A DNA stretch of 48,567 nucleotides, taken from the NCBI GenBank assembly GCA_934122125.1, contig CAKOVW010000002.1, positions 1 to 48,567 on the forward strand, in the 5' to 3' direction. Within the stretch, counting starts at the first letter, position 1. Every line of letters starts with the position of its first letter. Below the pieces are notes generated by a model, which was not told the DNA's origin, did no database searches, and saw nothing but the letters and a program-made list of their open reading frames with translations. Below are positions 1 to 9,720 of the stretch, one piece after another. This DNA is from an uncultured Clostridia bacterium (GTDB taxonomy: Bacteria > Bacillota > Clostridia > TANB77 > CAG-508). The position numbers were made by a program, and so were the translations under genes.

Positions 1-440
1 TTCTTATCTTTTACATCTTCAATTTTAGCATATGAACTGTCTTTTTTAACAACAACATAATATTCGTCTGTTTCTTTTGCTTCTTGGAATACGTCCCCTA
101 AAAAGCTGATAGTTGCTAACGCGTAATTTGTTACATATATATATATTCCTGAAATAAATAAAATAATTATAAAGCTCACGATTGTTAATTTGTATGTTTT
201 ATGTTTCTTTAATAAGCCTATTACCATAGCCAATGTAAATACAATTTCTGCAATTGTAAATATTGTAATAATCCAACCTGGTAGCAAGTCCATTTTTAAT
301 ACAGAAATATAAAAAATTATTGTAATTACAACATAAGCAAAAGCTATTAACTTTAGAAATATGTTCAAAGTTTTATTTTCCTTTTTACTTCTTTTTTTAG
401 TTGTCGTTTCTTCTGACTTCATTCTTTTTCCCTTAGGCAT
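1..440 (-). CDS. LCP-family (LytR-CpsA-Psr) protein, N-terminal part, runs off the left edge
   Basis: Partial gene: 146 codons are visible and the 3' end lies outside the window. The start is the ATG at 440, 7 bases after GGGAGG; a second in-frame ATG lies at codon 7. The product has a short Lys-rich cytoplasmic tail, then three hydrophobic segments at about residues 25-48, 52-72 and 82-104. An outside region follows containing the stretch DEYYVVVKKDSSY. That architecture is seen in clostridial LCP proteins, which transfer polyisoprenyl-linked polymers to the cell wall. The conserved LCP catalytic domain would lie beyond the edge, so the assignment is inference from the N-terminus and from its position as last gene of a capsule operon. 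Confidence 0.55.
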   Translation of the reverse strand, partial: MPKGKRMKSEETTTKKRSKKENKTLNIFLKLIAFAYVVITIIFYISVLKMDLLPGWIITIFTIAEIVFTLAMVIGLLKKHKTYKLTIVSFIIILFISGIYIYVTNYALATISFLGDVFQEAKETDEYYVVVKKDSSYAKIEDVKDK

Positions 441-459
441 TTGTTTCCTCCCTAAAAAT

Positions 460-1755
460 CTATCTTCCTATAGAATAATATTCTACTCCTACCTTTTTCA
501 TATCATTTAAATCATATATATTTCTTCCGTCATATACTAGCGGAGTTTTCATTAATTCTGCATATGTTTTTGGTTTTATAGACTTTATTTCATTCCATTC
601 TGTAAATATAAAGCATACATTTGCATCTTTTAATGCATCTTCAGCATTGTTTACATATACAATTTGATCAGGATATTTCTTTTTAAAGTTGTCTATTCCA
701 ACTGGATCATATGCATATATTTTTGCACCTTGTTTTAATAATAATTCCACATTATCTAATGATGGTGCTTCTCTTAAATCATCTGTTCCTGGTTTAAATG
801 TTAAACCTAAAACTGCAACTTTAAGTCCATTAAATGTAATAAGTCTATCACTTGCTTTTTTATACAATTTTGTTTTTTGTGCAGTATTTACATCAACTGC
901 TGCTTCAACAGTTTTTAGTGTATAACCATATTGTTTTGCTAAATATTTTAAGGCCTTAGTATCTTTTGGGAAACAGCTTCCACCATAACCAATACCAGCT
1001 CTTAAAAAGTTAGCTCCTATTCTATCATCATATTTCATGCCTTCTGCAACGTCCTCTATGTTTGCACCTACTAATTCACAAAGATTTGCAATATCATTCA
1101 TATATGAAATTTTTAAAGCTAAGAAATCATTTGAAGCATATTTTATCATTTCTGCACTTCTTCTATTAACAGAAACTATAGGTAAACCAAAAGGTTCATA
1201 TATTTCCATCAATTTTGCTTCTGCTTCTTTGCTTTCTGTTCCTATTACAATTCTTTTTGCTTTTAAAGTATCTCTTACAGCTGTACCTTGTGCCAAAAAT
1301 TCTGGATTACTTGCAACCTCTACTTTTATTTTTTTATTTGGTAAAGAATCTTTTATAAATTGTTCTACCTTATCATTTGTTCCAATTGGAACTGTAGATT
1401 TTACAACAACTAAGCAATCATGTTCAACAGATTCTGCAATTTGTCTTGAAACTGTTGCAACATAACTAAGATTTGCTGAACCATCTGGTTGCTCAGGTGT
1501 TCCAACTCCTATAAATATTGCATCAGCATTTTTATATGCACTTTTGTAATCTGTTGTATAATCAATTCTTCCTTCTTTATAATTTTTTCTCATCAATTCT
1601 TCTAAATCTTGCTCGTATATTGGTGATTTTCCGCTTTTCATCATTTCAACTTTGTTTTCATCAACATCAACACAAACTACATTGTGTCCTTTCTCTGCAA
1701 AACATACTCCTGCTACTAATCCTACATATCCTGTTCCAGCTACTGCTATTTTCAT
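460..1755 (-). CDS. ugd: UDP-glucose 6-dehydrogenase
   Basis: 431 aa, full length for the family. It oxidises UDP-glucose to UDP-glucuronate using two NAD+. The N-terminal Rossmann fold shows GTGYVGL at residues 7-13, the central helix carries the family lysine region (IKYASNDFLALK), and the catalytic cysteine sits in GGSCFPKDTKAL at about residue 260. The C-terminal UDP-binding domain has LTFKPGTDDLREAPS. The start ATG at 1755 follows GGAGGTAAATT. It is directly downstream of a UDP-glucuronate epimerase gene, so together they should supply glucuronate and galacturonate donors for the surface polysaccharide. Confidence 0.95.
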   Translation of the reverse strand: MKIAVAGTGYVGLVAGVCFAEKGHNVVCVDVDENKVEMMKSGKSPIYEQDLEELMRKNYKEGRIDYTTDYKSAYKNADAIFIGVGTPEQPDGSANLSYVATVSRQIAESVEHDCLVVVKSTVPIGTNDKVEQFIKDSLPNKKIKVEVASNPEFLAQGTAVRDTLKAKRIVIGTESKEAEAKLMEIYEPFGLPIVSVNRRSAEMIKYASNDFLALKISYMNDIANLCELVGANIEDVAEGMKYDDRIGANFLRAGIGYGGSCFPKDTKALKYLAKQYGYTLKTVEAAVDVNTAQKTKLYKKASDRLITFNGLKVAVLGLTFKPGTDDLREAPSLDNVELLLKQGAKIYAYDPVGIDNFKKKYPDQIVYVNNAEDALKDANVCFIFTEWNEIKSIKPKTYAELMKTPLVYDGRNIYDLNDMKKVGVEYYSIGR

Positions 1756-1781
1756 AATTTACCTCCTAAAATTAATTTATT

Positions 1782-2756
1782 TTATAAATATAAATCTTTA
1801 TTTATTTTATACCATTTTACAAAATTTTCAATACCTTTTTTGAAAGAAGTGCTTGGATTATAGCCTATTAGTTCTTTTGCTTTTGATACATCTGCAAAAG
1901 TTCTTTCAACATCTCCTGGTTGCATAGGTAATTGATTAATTTTTGGTTCTTTTCCTAATGCTTCCCCAATTGTTTGTATCATTTCTTTTAATGTTACTGG
2001 TGAAGAATTTCCCAAATTTAAAATTTCATAAACATTTGAATTAATTTCAACATAGTTTATTGATTTTGTTATTCCATCAACAATATCATCAATATATGTA
2101 TAATCTCTTGAAGTTGAACCATCTCCAAACATTGGTATTTCTTTATCTTCTAACATTAGTCTTGTAAATTTATTTATTGCTAAGTCAGGTCTTTGCTTTG
2201 GACCATATACTGTAAAAAATCTAAGCATTATAACATTAAAACCAAATAATTTATGATATACATGTGTCATAACTTCATTTGCTTTTTTGGTTGCTGCATA
2301 TGGGCTAATTGCAAAATCTACTATCATATCTTCTTTAAATGGTACTGTTTTGCAGTTACCATATACACTACTAGATGATGCCATTACTAAATTAGTAATG
2401 TTATGTATTTTCATTTCTTCTAATATGTTTTGAGTTCCAACGCAGTTTACTTCCTGATACAACACTGGATTTTCAATTGATGGTCTAACACCTGCCATTG
2501 CAGCTAAATGAATAACCACATCAATTTTGTTTTCATCAAATACTTTTCTTATTTCTTGTCCATTTCTAATGTCTATTCTGTATAATTTAAAGTTATTATT
2601 TTTTTCTAATTCTTTTACATTATTTTCTTTTATACTTGGATTGTAAAAATCACAAAAGTTGTCTATTCCTATAACTTTGTTTCCTTCTTTTAATAATCTT
2701 TCTGCTAAGCTAGATCCAATAAATCCAGCAGCACCTGTAATTAAATAATTTTTCAT
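1782..2756 (-). CDS. UDP-glucuronate 4-epimerase-like SDR
   Basis: 324 aa from the ATG at 2756. An upstream in-frame ATG at 2768 lacks a ribosome site, whereas 2756 has GGGAGG 4 bases ahead and overlaps the previous gene's stop as ATGA, implying coupled translation. It is an extended short-chain dehydrogenase: nucleotide-binding GAAGFIGSS near the N-terminus, SSSSVYG region, YAATK (Tyr-x3-Lys catalytic pair), and RFFTVYGPKQRPD, which is typical of UDP-glucuronate epimerases. The likely reaction is UDP-GlcA to UDP-GalA, using the product of the next gene. A related 4,6-dehydratase or other epimerase cannot be excluded. Confidence 0.85.
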   Translation of the reverse strand: MKNYLITGAAGFIGSSLAERLLKEGNKVIGIDNFCDFYNPSIKENNVKELEKNNNFKLYRIDIRNGQEIRKVFDENKIDVVIHLAAMAGVRPSIENPVLYQEVNCVGTQNILEEMKIHNITNLVMASSSSVYGNCKTVPFKEDMIVDFAISPYAATKKANEVMTHVYHKLFGFNVIMLRFFTVYGPKQRPDLAINKFTRLMLEDKEIPMFGDGSTSRDYTYIDDIVDGITKSINYVEINSNVYEILNLGNSSPVTLKEMIQTIGEALGKEPKINQLPMQPGDVERTFADVSKAKELIGYNPSTSFKKGIENFVKWYKINKDLYL

Positions 2757-3829
2757 ATAACCTCCCATTTTTTATATAATTTTGTATGTTTTATTTTTTC
2801 AACTAGCTTATCATATACTTTATATACTAAAGGCAATACCGTCTTTTCTACAATAAACTTTCGTAGTAGCTCAATAATTGTACATACTACATATATAATA
2901 AGTATACTGCCAAGTGCATGTAAAATTAATGTTGGTTTATTATAAAATGAATCGCTTTTTAATATTTTCGTCCATAAAAGTGATCTTACAAATTTATTTT
3001 CATGTATTAAATACACCCCCAACGTTGCACTTGCCATAGTATTTATAACTGTACTTTGTATGTTAACATCTTTAAAATATAGTACCAGCATTACTGCACA
3101 TGTTATAATTGGTAATGAATATAATGTGATAAAATAATTTATATGATTTGTAAATTTCACTTCAAAAATTAACTGTGTAGCAAATATAAGTAAATAGCTT
3201 GCTATAGCTACTACTAAACCATATTTAAATCTTTTTTCTTTACAGTATGTACTTATATATGCTCCTAATATATACAAAAATACAAATACAAATAAATCAT
3301 TAATTCCTCTATTTACTTGAAATATTGTGGTAATTACTCCACATGATAGTACTCCCATAATTATTAATAGTCTTTTCAATTCTTTTTTATTTAAATTATT
3401 AAAAAGTTTATTAATATATGGACTTATTAAATATAAAACACAGTATGCAGTCATAAACCAGTAAACAGAAAATGTAGTAGGAAAACACATTTTTATAACT
3501 TCTTTAATACCAGTCCAACCATTTATAGCTATATTTATTGTTTCAAATATTACTGTATAAAATACAACTTGCAATATTAATCTTATTAGCTTTTTTAGGC
3601 TAAATTTTGATTTTACTCCAAAGTAACCGAAAATCAAAATAAATATTGCTACTCCTATTTTTCCACCAATAACTAGAAAATCTAATATAGCATTATTTAA
3701 ATTTAATCCCGTTATTTTATTCCATCCTCCGTATAAGCAATAATGATGAGCTATAATCATTATCATTGCTAATATTCTTAATAGTTCAATATTTGATTTT
3801 CTGTTAAGTTTTTCCACTATTTTTTTCAT
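2753..3829 (-). CDS. Membrane acyltransferase, acyltransferase-3 family
   Basis: 358 aa from the ATG at 3829. This start is preferred over 3847 because GGAAGG lies about 9 bases upstream and the ATG overlaps the preceding stop as ATGA. The protein is a polytopic membrane protein with about ten hydrophobic segments. The N-terminal motif RKSNIELLRILAMIMIIAHH carries the His expected to take part in acyl transfer in this family. It probably O-acetylates or O-succinylates the polysaccharide made by the operon. The substrate cannot be read from the sequence. Confidence 0.85.
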   Translation of the reverse strand: MKKIVEKLNRKSNIELLRILAMIMIIAHHYCLYGGWNKITGLNLNNAILDFLVIGGKIGVAIFILIFGYFGVKSKFSLKKLIRLILQVVFYTVIFETINIAINGWTGIKEVIKMCFPTTFSVYWFMTAYCVLYLISPYINKLFNNLNKKELKRLLIIMGVLSCGVITTIFQVNRGINDLFVFVFLYILGAYISTYCKEKRFKYGLVVAIASYLLIFATQLIFEVKFTNHINYFITLYSLPIITCAVMLVLYFKDVNIQSTVINTMASATLGVYLIHENKFVRSLLWTKILKSDSFYNKPTLILHALGSILIIYVVCTIIELLRKFIVEKTVLPLVYKVYDKLVEKIKHTKLYKKWEVI

Positions 3830-5184
3830 TGTAGATAATCCTTCCATCCATCTGTAGCTTTAAAATGCTTATTATATTTTTTCATATCTTTTACAATACC
3901 ATTTTCATCGTAAACATCAAATTTATTACTGTTAGCTATTTTTAGTTCTTCTAGTTTGTATCCATTTTCTATGTACTTTATTTTTTGGGGGTCAAATCCC
4001 ATAATCTGTGCAATAGTATAATCATTATTTAATTGATTAAATCCCGCTACAATTAACCCAACTTTTTTATCACTTGGAAGTAGTGGTCCTTCTTTTTCTC
4101 CGGAGATTATCATATCACAAATATTAAATATTCTTCTTTGAGGCATATTGTTCAGTTTTCCTTGTTTATCTGTATAAATGATTAATTTATTCAGATCTAA
4201 AATTGTTCTCCATATAGTGTCATTTCCATACCATGACCCCTCCGTAAATTTCATTTTTCCTATTTTATTCAAAATAAAGAAAATACATTTTCTAAAGAAC
4301 TCAATTACTCGATTGTTTCTATATGAATATTTAGAGAGCCATGAAAATATATCCTTTAAAAAATTATTTTCTGGAAATTCATCTCCATTTTTATTTGGTC
4401 CACCTGTTCTATGATGAGGCAAACATTCCTTATTTCCATTTATTCCAACAAAATTCTTCATACATGCGGTCATGCCTGCTTTTCTATGTGTTTTAGGTTT
4501 AGGCATATTTATTATTACATCTGAATTTAAAACCTCTTTTGGAATTATGTATTCATGTGTGCTTCCATTATGATGTATATTCATTAATTTCAAGTCATAA
4601 TTTGTAATTGAATATTCCTTATTAAGATTATCTAATTCGCTGAAAGAGCTTTTGTTATCTAACTTTACAGTAATACATTCTATATCTTCATTTTCATTTT
4701 TTCTAAAATCCATTAGTCTTATCTTAGGATAAATTGATTTGTATAAATTAATATTATTTTCCAAATTATTTATCAACTTTAGTTTGTTGAAATCACATCC
4801 TTGTACTGGGGCATCCCCAACTATAATAGTTCCAGTACCATTTAAAGCTAATATTGTATAATCTATTACTGGTCGTATTAATGAGAAATTTGTTATCATG
4901 CAATCTATTGTACCTTTTGGATTTACATGATTAACTAAATTTGGTTTAATTAATACATTGTCGCCTTCCTTTATAAAACTTTTAAATGGATTCCAATTTG
5001 CCGTATTAATGTTTTGACTATCTAATTGCATTTCTTTTAATAATTCTCTAAAATCATCATATACTGTTTTATCACTACTAATGTTAAGATTTATGTTTTT
5101 TAATTCTTGATACTCTAAACTTGGGTTAAAATTTTCATTACTGTATGAATCTGTAGTGTTTTTTATATAAACATCATTTACCAT
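3826..5184 (-). CDS. DUF362 domain protein in the polysaccharide operon
   Basis: 452 aa; start ATG at 5184 preceded by AAAAGGAAAAG, overlapping the flippase gene's end by 11 bases. Recognisable DUF362 features are VLIKPNLV (about residue 75), GDAPVQGCDF (about 125), and a central NMPKPKTHRKAGMTACMKNF block followed by a His/Gly-rich loop. No transmembrane segment or signal peptide is evident. DUF362 proteins recur in exopolysaccharide clusters of Firmicutes but their reaction is not established; I do not assign a function. Confidence 0.75.
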   Translation of the reverse strand: MVNDVYIKNTTDSYSNENFNPSLEYQELKNINLNISSDKTVYDDFRELLKEMQLDSQNINTANWNPFKSFIKEGDNVLIKPNLVNHVNPKGTIDCMITNFSLIRPVIDYTILALNGTGTIIVGDAPVQGCDFNKLKLINNLENNINLYKSIYPKIRLMDFRKNENEDIECITVKLDNKSSFSELDNLNKEYSITNYDLKLMNIHHNGSTHEYIIPKEVLNSDVIINMPKPKTHRKAGMTACMKNFVGINGNKECLPHHRTGGPNKNGDEFPENNFLKDIFSWLSKYSYRNNRVIEFFRKCIFFILNKIGKMKFTEGSWYGNDTIWRTILDLNKLIIYTDKQGKLNNMPQRRIFNICDMIISGEKEGPLLPSDKKVGLIVAGFNQLNNDYTIAQIMGFDPQKIKYIENGYKLEELKIANSNKFDVYDENGIVKDMKKYNKHFKATDGWKDYLQ

Positions 5185-6694
5185 TTTTATTACTTTTCCT
5201 TTTCAATAAGGTTTTAATCTGTTTTATTTCACTTCTGTATATAAAAATATTGCCACAACTTATCACAATAATTGCAATTATAGAAATAAATACTCCATTT
5301 TTTACAAAACTTAAATATGTACTTTCATACTCAAAAGGTAATACTCTTGAAAGCAGAAATATTAAAAATATTTCTAACAACATTAAAGAAATTTTTTTAA
5401 CTACCTCTATACTACTTCTATTTAATATATTTTTTGAAGAATATATTACAAATTCTACAGTTCTAAAAATCATTGCAATCAAAGTTCCTATTGCTACTCC
5501 AACAATTCCAAGTTTTTTAACTAATATACAAGATATTACTATATTTAATATAGCTTCTATCCATGCTCCATTTTGTGTTTGTTTAAAATGTCCTGCTGAT
5601 AATGCTATATTGTTATATGGAACTCTTATTGCCATTATAAGTTCTGCAAGTATCATAATATATGCAAATGTTGGTCTAATATAATTAACATCTGTTATTC
5701 CATTAGTATACACCTTTACAAAAGGTATTTCTAGAGCCATAGTACAAGCAAATAAAAATGTTACAATAGAGAAGTAGAAAAATTCGTATAATTTTAGGTT
5801 TTCATTAAGTTTTTTATTATCCCCTTTTGCCAGTAAGTTGCCAAACCAAGCATCAATTCCTCCTGAAAGTGATATTGCCAGATCCTTAATACTATTTATT
5901 ACAAGCATATATACTGAGTACACAGATATTTCCATAGGATTTGAAAAAAAAGTAAGTATTGCCACATCAACAGAGTTGTGTATAATTGCTGCTATATGCT
6001 GTGAAAATCCAGCCCATTTATTTTCTAATGCATATTTAGCGTCCTTATATTTAACATTTTTTAGGTTAATATTAAATTTCCTTTTTACATATAAGTTTAA
6101 TATCAATGGCGACATCACAAATATAATTGAACTAACTAGTTTTACAACTTGAATACTATAATCGTTTAATGTTAAAATAATTATAGCAACTGTATTTAAT
6201 ATTTTCAATACTACTTTAACAATGGAAACAACATAATTTTTCTGTTCAGCCTGAAGGTATATATTATATGTCATTCCAAAAAAATACTCAAACAATGTAC
6301 TAATTGCTATAATCAGCACTAATGAAATTGTATATCCAAAACTATATTCACTGCTGTATATATTTGGAAATATAATGCATAAGATTAGTAGATAAACTAT
6401 AAAAATAATAGCGATTATTCTAAAGAAATGTTCCGTAGCTTTTAATATTTTTTCTATACTTTCCTTATCACAATTAACTATTTTTTTATATAAGGCTGCT
6501 TTTACAACAGGAGCAATCCCAGCCTCCAACAGTGTAATATATCCTAAAAATTGTGTAATTGATGTAATCATTCCATTTACATTAGAACCATAAGTCGATA
6601 TTATTAGTCTAGGAGCTATAAAACCACAAATTATTGTAACTATTTGCTGCAATATAGAAGCTAGTATGTTCTTAATTACATCATTATTTTTCAT
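5174..6694 (-). CDS. Polysaccharide flippase, Wzx/MOP type
   Basis: 506 aa with 12-14 hydrophobic segments spread over the whole length and few charged loops, the profile of the MOP-exporter (Wzx-like) family. The N-terminus (residues 1-45) with IICGFIAPRLIISTYGS and the following GMITSITQFLGY is characteristic of such flippases. It would move undecaprenyl-linked repeat units across the membrane, ahead of polymerisation by the EpsG-like protein encoded upstream. Start ATG at 6694 follows AAAGGAAT and overlaps the TupA-like gene's end by 11 bases. Confidence 0.9.
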   Translation of the reverse strand: MKNNDVIKNILASILQQIVTIICGFIAPRLIISTYGSNVNGMITSITQFLGYITLLEAGIAPVVKAALYKKIVNCDKESIEKILKATEHFFRIIAIIFIVYLLILCIIFPNIYSSEYSFGYTISLVLIIAISTLFEYFFGMTYNIYLQAEQKNYVVSIVKVVLKILNTVAIIILTLNDYSIQVVKLVSSIIFVMSPLILNLYVKRKFNINLKNVKYKDAKYALENKWAGFSQHIAAIIHNSVDVAILTFFSNPMEISVYSVYMLVINSIKDLAISLSGGIDAWFGNLLAKGDNKKLNENLKLYEFFYFSIVTFLFACTMALEIPFVKVYTNGITDVNYIRPTFAYIMILAELIMAIRVPYNNIALSAGHFKQTQNGAWIEAILNIVISCILVKKLGIVGVAIGTLIAMIFRTVEFVIYSSKNILNRSSIEVVKKISLMLLEIFLIFLLSRVLPFEYESTYLSFVKNGVFISIIAIIVISCGNIFIYRSEIKQIKTLLKRKSNKNGK

Positions 6695-7574
6695 TGTTAT
6701 TCCTTTCAGGTAATTTTATCCAACTTCCTATTGTGTAATCCCACTTTTCTGGTGTAAATTCCTCTGTACCACTGCCTGGGAAAAATGTTATTTCTCCAAA
6801 ATATATTTTGCCATTTACTTCATAAAAGTCTACTCTTACAAAATTTAAATCTTTAGCTAGTTTTTCAGATAATTCTATCATTTTTTCATAATTTATTGGC
6901 TTTTTAATTTTTTCCTTAGAGCATGGATAATGTCTTTCAAAAGGCATTTGATTCCAGTCTAAATCAAAGAATGTAACTTTCAATCCTTCTTTACTTCTTC
7001 TATCTGTACAAACAAATGAACACTTTACTTTTCCATTAAAGCACATGAATTTGTAATCCTCCAAATCATCATTTTTATGGTCATCAATATATTCCTCAAT
7101 AATTATTCTAGGCTTTATATTTTTATATGGCCATTCACGTCCAGAATAGAAAAAGTTCCTTTTCAAGCATCTATTTATTTTTTTTCTTGCTTCCTCCATA
7201 TTCATAGTTGCTTTATCTTTACATATTACCACTCCTCCAGAATCATGTGTACATTTAATTACAAACTGATTTGGAAGCACCGAAAAGTCAATTTCTTCGA
7301 ATTTAGAATATACTCCTAAAGTAGGAATTATATATTGCTCTCCTATTATATTAGCGACATATTTTTTTGCTTCATATTTGTCTACCATAGATGTATATAT
7401 TGGTTTTCTGTCATATAACTTAAGCCATTGTAATTTTTCATTAAATGTTTGTGGATTATTTAAGTTTACTTTTTTATTCATAATACATCTATACATTAAT
7501 TTAATATACATTTTATCTGGCATCCAGTCAAAAAAATGTCTTCTTGATAATGCTCTAAATATTCTTTCTATCAT
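6684..7574 (-). CDS. TupA-like ATP-grasp protein
   Basis: 296 aa from the ATG at 7574, which has GGAGG 5 bases upstream; an in-frame TTG at 7586 actually lies over that ribosome site and is not the start. The ATP-grasp pattern is visible: Lys in QFVIKCTHDSGGVV (about residue 105), IIIEEYIDD, then a metal-binding end with FVRVDFYEVNGKIYFGEITF. The opening with LMYRCIMNKKVNLNNPQTFNEK is typical of the TupA-like group named from teichuronopeptide synthesis. It may attach an amino acid or similar group to a uronic acid of the capsule, which would fit the UDP-GlcA genes nearby; this is inference. Confidence 0.75.
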   Translation of the reverse strand: MIERIFRALSRRHFFDWMPDKMYIKLMYRCIMNKKVNLNNPQTFNEKLQWLKLYDRKPIYTSMVDKYEAKKYVANIIGEQYIIPTLGVYSKFEEIDFSVLPNQFVIKCTHDSGGVVICKDKATMNMEEARKKINRCLKRNFFYSGREWPYKNIKPRIIIEEYIDDHKNDDLEDYKFMCFNGKVKCSFVCTDRRSKEGLKVTFFDLDWNQMPFERHYPCSKEKIKKPINYEKMIELSEKLAKDLNFVRVDFYEVNGKIYFGEITFFPGSGTEEFTPEKWDYTIGSWIKLPERNNNEK

Positions 7575-8658
7575 TATTTCCTCCAATAATTTTTATAAAA
7601 TATTTTAAATACTCACCATAAATTTTATCAACAGAGTGAGTTTCATTTATCTTTTTACAGTTTTCAGATATGCGTTCTCTTAATTGCTCATCAGATAATA
7701 AAATTCGTACCTTTTGTGTTATACTATTTATATCATCAACAGGCACTAAGTATCCGTCAATTCCATCTCTTATAAGTTCTGCTGGTCCCATATCACAATT
7801 TGTAGAAACACAAGGTATTCCAAGTGCCATTGCTTCCATTAGTGCATTTGGCATTCCTTCATATCTAGATGTAAGTAAAAACACTTTAGACTTTGCCACT
7901 TCAAAAATAGCATTTTCTAGGCTACCCGGTAAAAGAATATTATTTTGCATATTTAAGTCTTCAATCAGTTTTTCCAATTCTTTTCGTTGAGAACCCTCTC
8001 CATATATTATTAATTTATACTCTGGTCTTTCTTTGAATATTGGAGCACATGCCTTTATCATAATATCATGTGCCTTTTGGTATTCAAGTCTGCCCATTGT
8101 GGTTATAGTATTTTCTGTCATTACTTTTGAACTTTCAACTTTTGTTAATAAAGGATTGCTTATTGCATTATGTATGACACATCCCATTCTTTGTACTTTT
8201 TTTGAAAAACACTCTTTAGCTCTTTCAGTTTGAAAAATAAAACCATCTGAGCATCTACTTGAAATATTATTTAATAGTCTTTTTATTCCTTTAATTCGAT
8301 TTGGATTTCCTCTTTCTGATGAGATAAGTTTAATTCTATTTTTTCCAAATATTTTATAAACTAAAGCATACAGATTTATATTCCAAAACATTGTGAATAC
8401 CAAATCTGGTTTTATTTCATCTAAAATATTAAACATAAATTTAATTCTTTGTCTAATTCCCTTTATTCTATTCAAGTTCATATTGCCTTTATTTTTTATA
8501 AAGTTTATCTTACTATCTAAGGTATAACTCGATTCTTCATTTGCAAAACTAATCAAATAAGTATCTACATTATGGTTTGAAAGATAAGAAGCTAATGTTG
8601 TAGCTACTCTTTCTGCCCCTCCTATGTGCAATGTTCCCATTAAAATTGCAATTTTCAT
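7555..8658 (-). CDS. Glycosyltransferase family 4
   Basis: 367 aa, two Rossmann-like domains (GT-B). N-terminal GGAERVATTLASYL is the usual acceptor-domain opening. The C-terminal donor domain shows EGMPNALMEAMALGIPCVS (the family E-x7-E region) and GPAELIRDG. Start ATG at 8658 follows TAGGAG. Its C-terminus overlaps the TupA-like gene by 20 bases. It probably adds one sugar of the repeat unit; donor and linkage are not predictable. It resembles the other GT4 enzyme at 9717-10799, suggesting paralogy. Confidence 0.88.
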   Translation of the reverse strand: MKIAILMGTLHIGGAERVATTLASYLSNHNVDTYLISFANEESSYTLDSKINFIKNKGNMNLNRIKGIRQRIKFMFNILDEIKPDLVFTMFWNINLYALVYKIFGKNRIKLISSERGNPNRIKGIKRLLNNISSRCSDGFIFQTERAKECFSKKVQRMGCVIHNAISNPLLTKVESSKVMTENTITTMGRLEYQKAHDIMIKACAPIFKERPEYKLIIYGEGSQRKELEKLIEDLNMQNNILLPGSLENAIFEVAKSKVFLLTSRYEGMPNALMEAMALGIPCVSTNCDMGPAELIRDGIDGYLVPVDDINSITQKVRILLSDEQLRERISENCKKINETHSVDKIYGEYLKYFIKIIGGNNDRKNI

Positions 8659-8667
8659 TTTTTTCTC

Positions 8668-9720
8668 CTAAAATATAGTTTTGTATTGGCAGTATTCAAT
8701 TAAATTAGTCGTTGTATAACAAAAATATAGTATCAAAACTACATACATTGTAATTTCTACTGCCATCTTTATTTTTTTGTTTTCAAAAGTTTCTATTATA
8801 TTTGGTATAAGTACTATCATTGCTATTGAATAATACATTACTGCTCTATGAGCCAGGCTAAATACTGGTGCAATACTTTGAATTAGTCCTGCCATAAAAA
8901 TAGAATTAATGCATATTTGATTATTTTTGTCTTGCTCTAATAATTTGTCCTGTCGGTAATAAGCAAAAATTGCTAGTCCTACTAACAATATTAGCATTTT
9001 TATTCCTTGTCCAGATGCAGCTTCTAAAGTAGATGGTTTATAGATGTATTCAAATATCAAGTTTAATAAATACTTTCCACTTACAGCTATTATTGCTATT
9101 GCACTCAAGTATATTATTAAGTATTTTTTACTAATTTTTATATTGGCTATAAAATACATTGGTAAAAATATAAGTGCAGTTTTATGGAATAGTGCAGCCA
9201 GTATAACTAGAATTAAGAACTTATATACCTTTCTCTCTTTTATATATTTTATAGAAAATAGTAATATTGACATAGCAATAGACTGCCTTAATATACCAAA
9301 TAAAAATCCGTAATAGTTAAATGTTACAAAAATTAATATAGAACTTATATAATTTTTTGAGTTATCTTTTATATAATAGTATATACCAGCTATTGATACT
9401 ACTGATGTTACAGCCAAGTAGAATGAATAATTATTAAATATCATCGAGATTATTTTATTATAATATTTAAAAACTAGTTCATGTCTTTGAAAAGTTAATA
9501 ATTCTATAAAACTTTTTTCGTGAGCATATTCAAATATGTCCTCATAGTTTTTATAGTCCACTCCTACTTCAGGTGCCCTAATAACTAAAAATATAGTTAA
9601 AATTACAAAAATAATATTTATATATTTTTTACTTTGTTTCAAATTATCAAAATACTTTAATTTATTAAATACTATTGTCAATATTGTCAATAGCACTAGT
9701 AAAATCATGTAATAATTCAT
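8668..9720 (-). CDS. EpsG-like polysaccharide polymerase (Wzy role)
   Basis: 350 aa, almost entirely hydrophobic, with about ten predicted membrane segments. The early motif IRAPEVGVDYKNYEDIFEYA (about residues 48-67) and the later GILRQSIAMSILLFSIKYI are the signatures of EpsG-family proteins that polymerise repeat units in Wzx/Wzy systems. Start ATG at 9720 overlaps the upstream GT4 stop as ATGA. It is the only polymerase candidate in the cluster. Confidence 0.85.
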   Translation of the reverse strand: MNYYMILLVLLTILTIVFNKLKYFDNLKQSKKYINIIFVILTIFLVIRAPEVGVDYKNYEDIFEYAHEKSFIELLTFQRHELVFKYYNKIISMIFNNYSFYLAVTSVVSIAGIYYYIKDNSKNYISSILIFVTFNYYGFLFGILRQSIAMSILLFSIKYIKERKVYKFLILVILAALFHKTALIFLPMYFIANIKISKKYLIIYLSAIAIIAVSGKYLLNLIFEYIYKPSTLEAASGQGIKMLILLVGLAIFAYYRQDKLLEQDKNNQICINSIFMAGLIQSIAPVFSLAHRAVMYYSIAMIVLIPNIIETFENKKIKMAVEITMYVVLILYFCYTTTNLIEYCQYKTIF

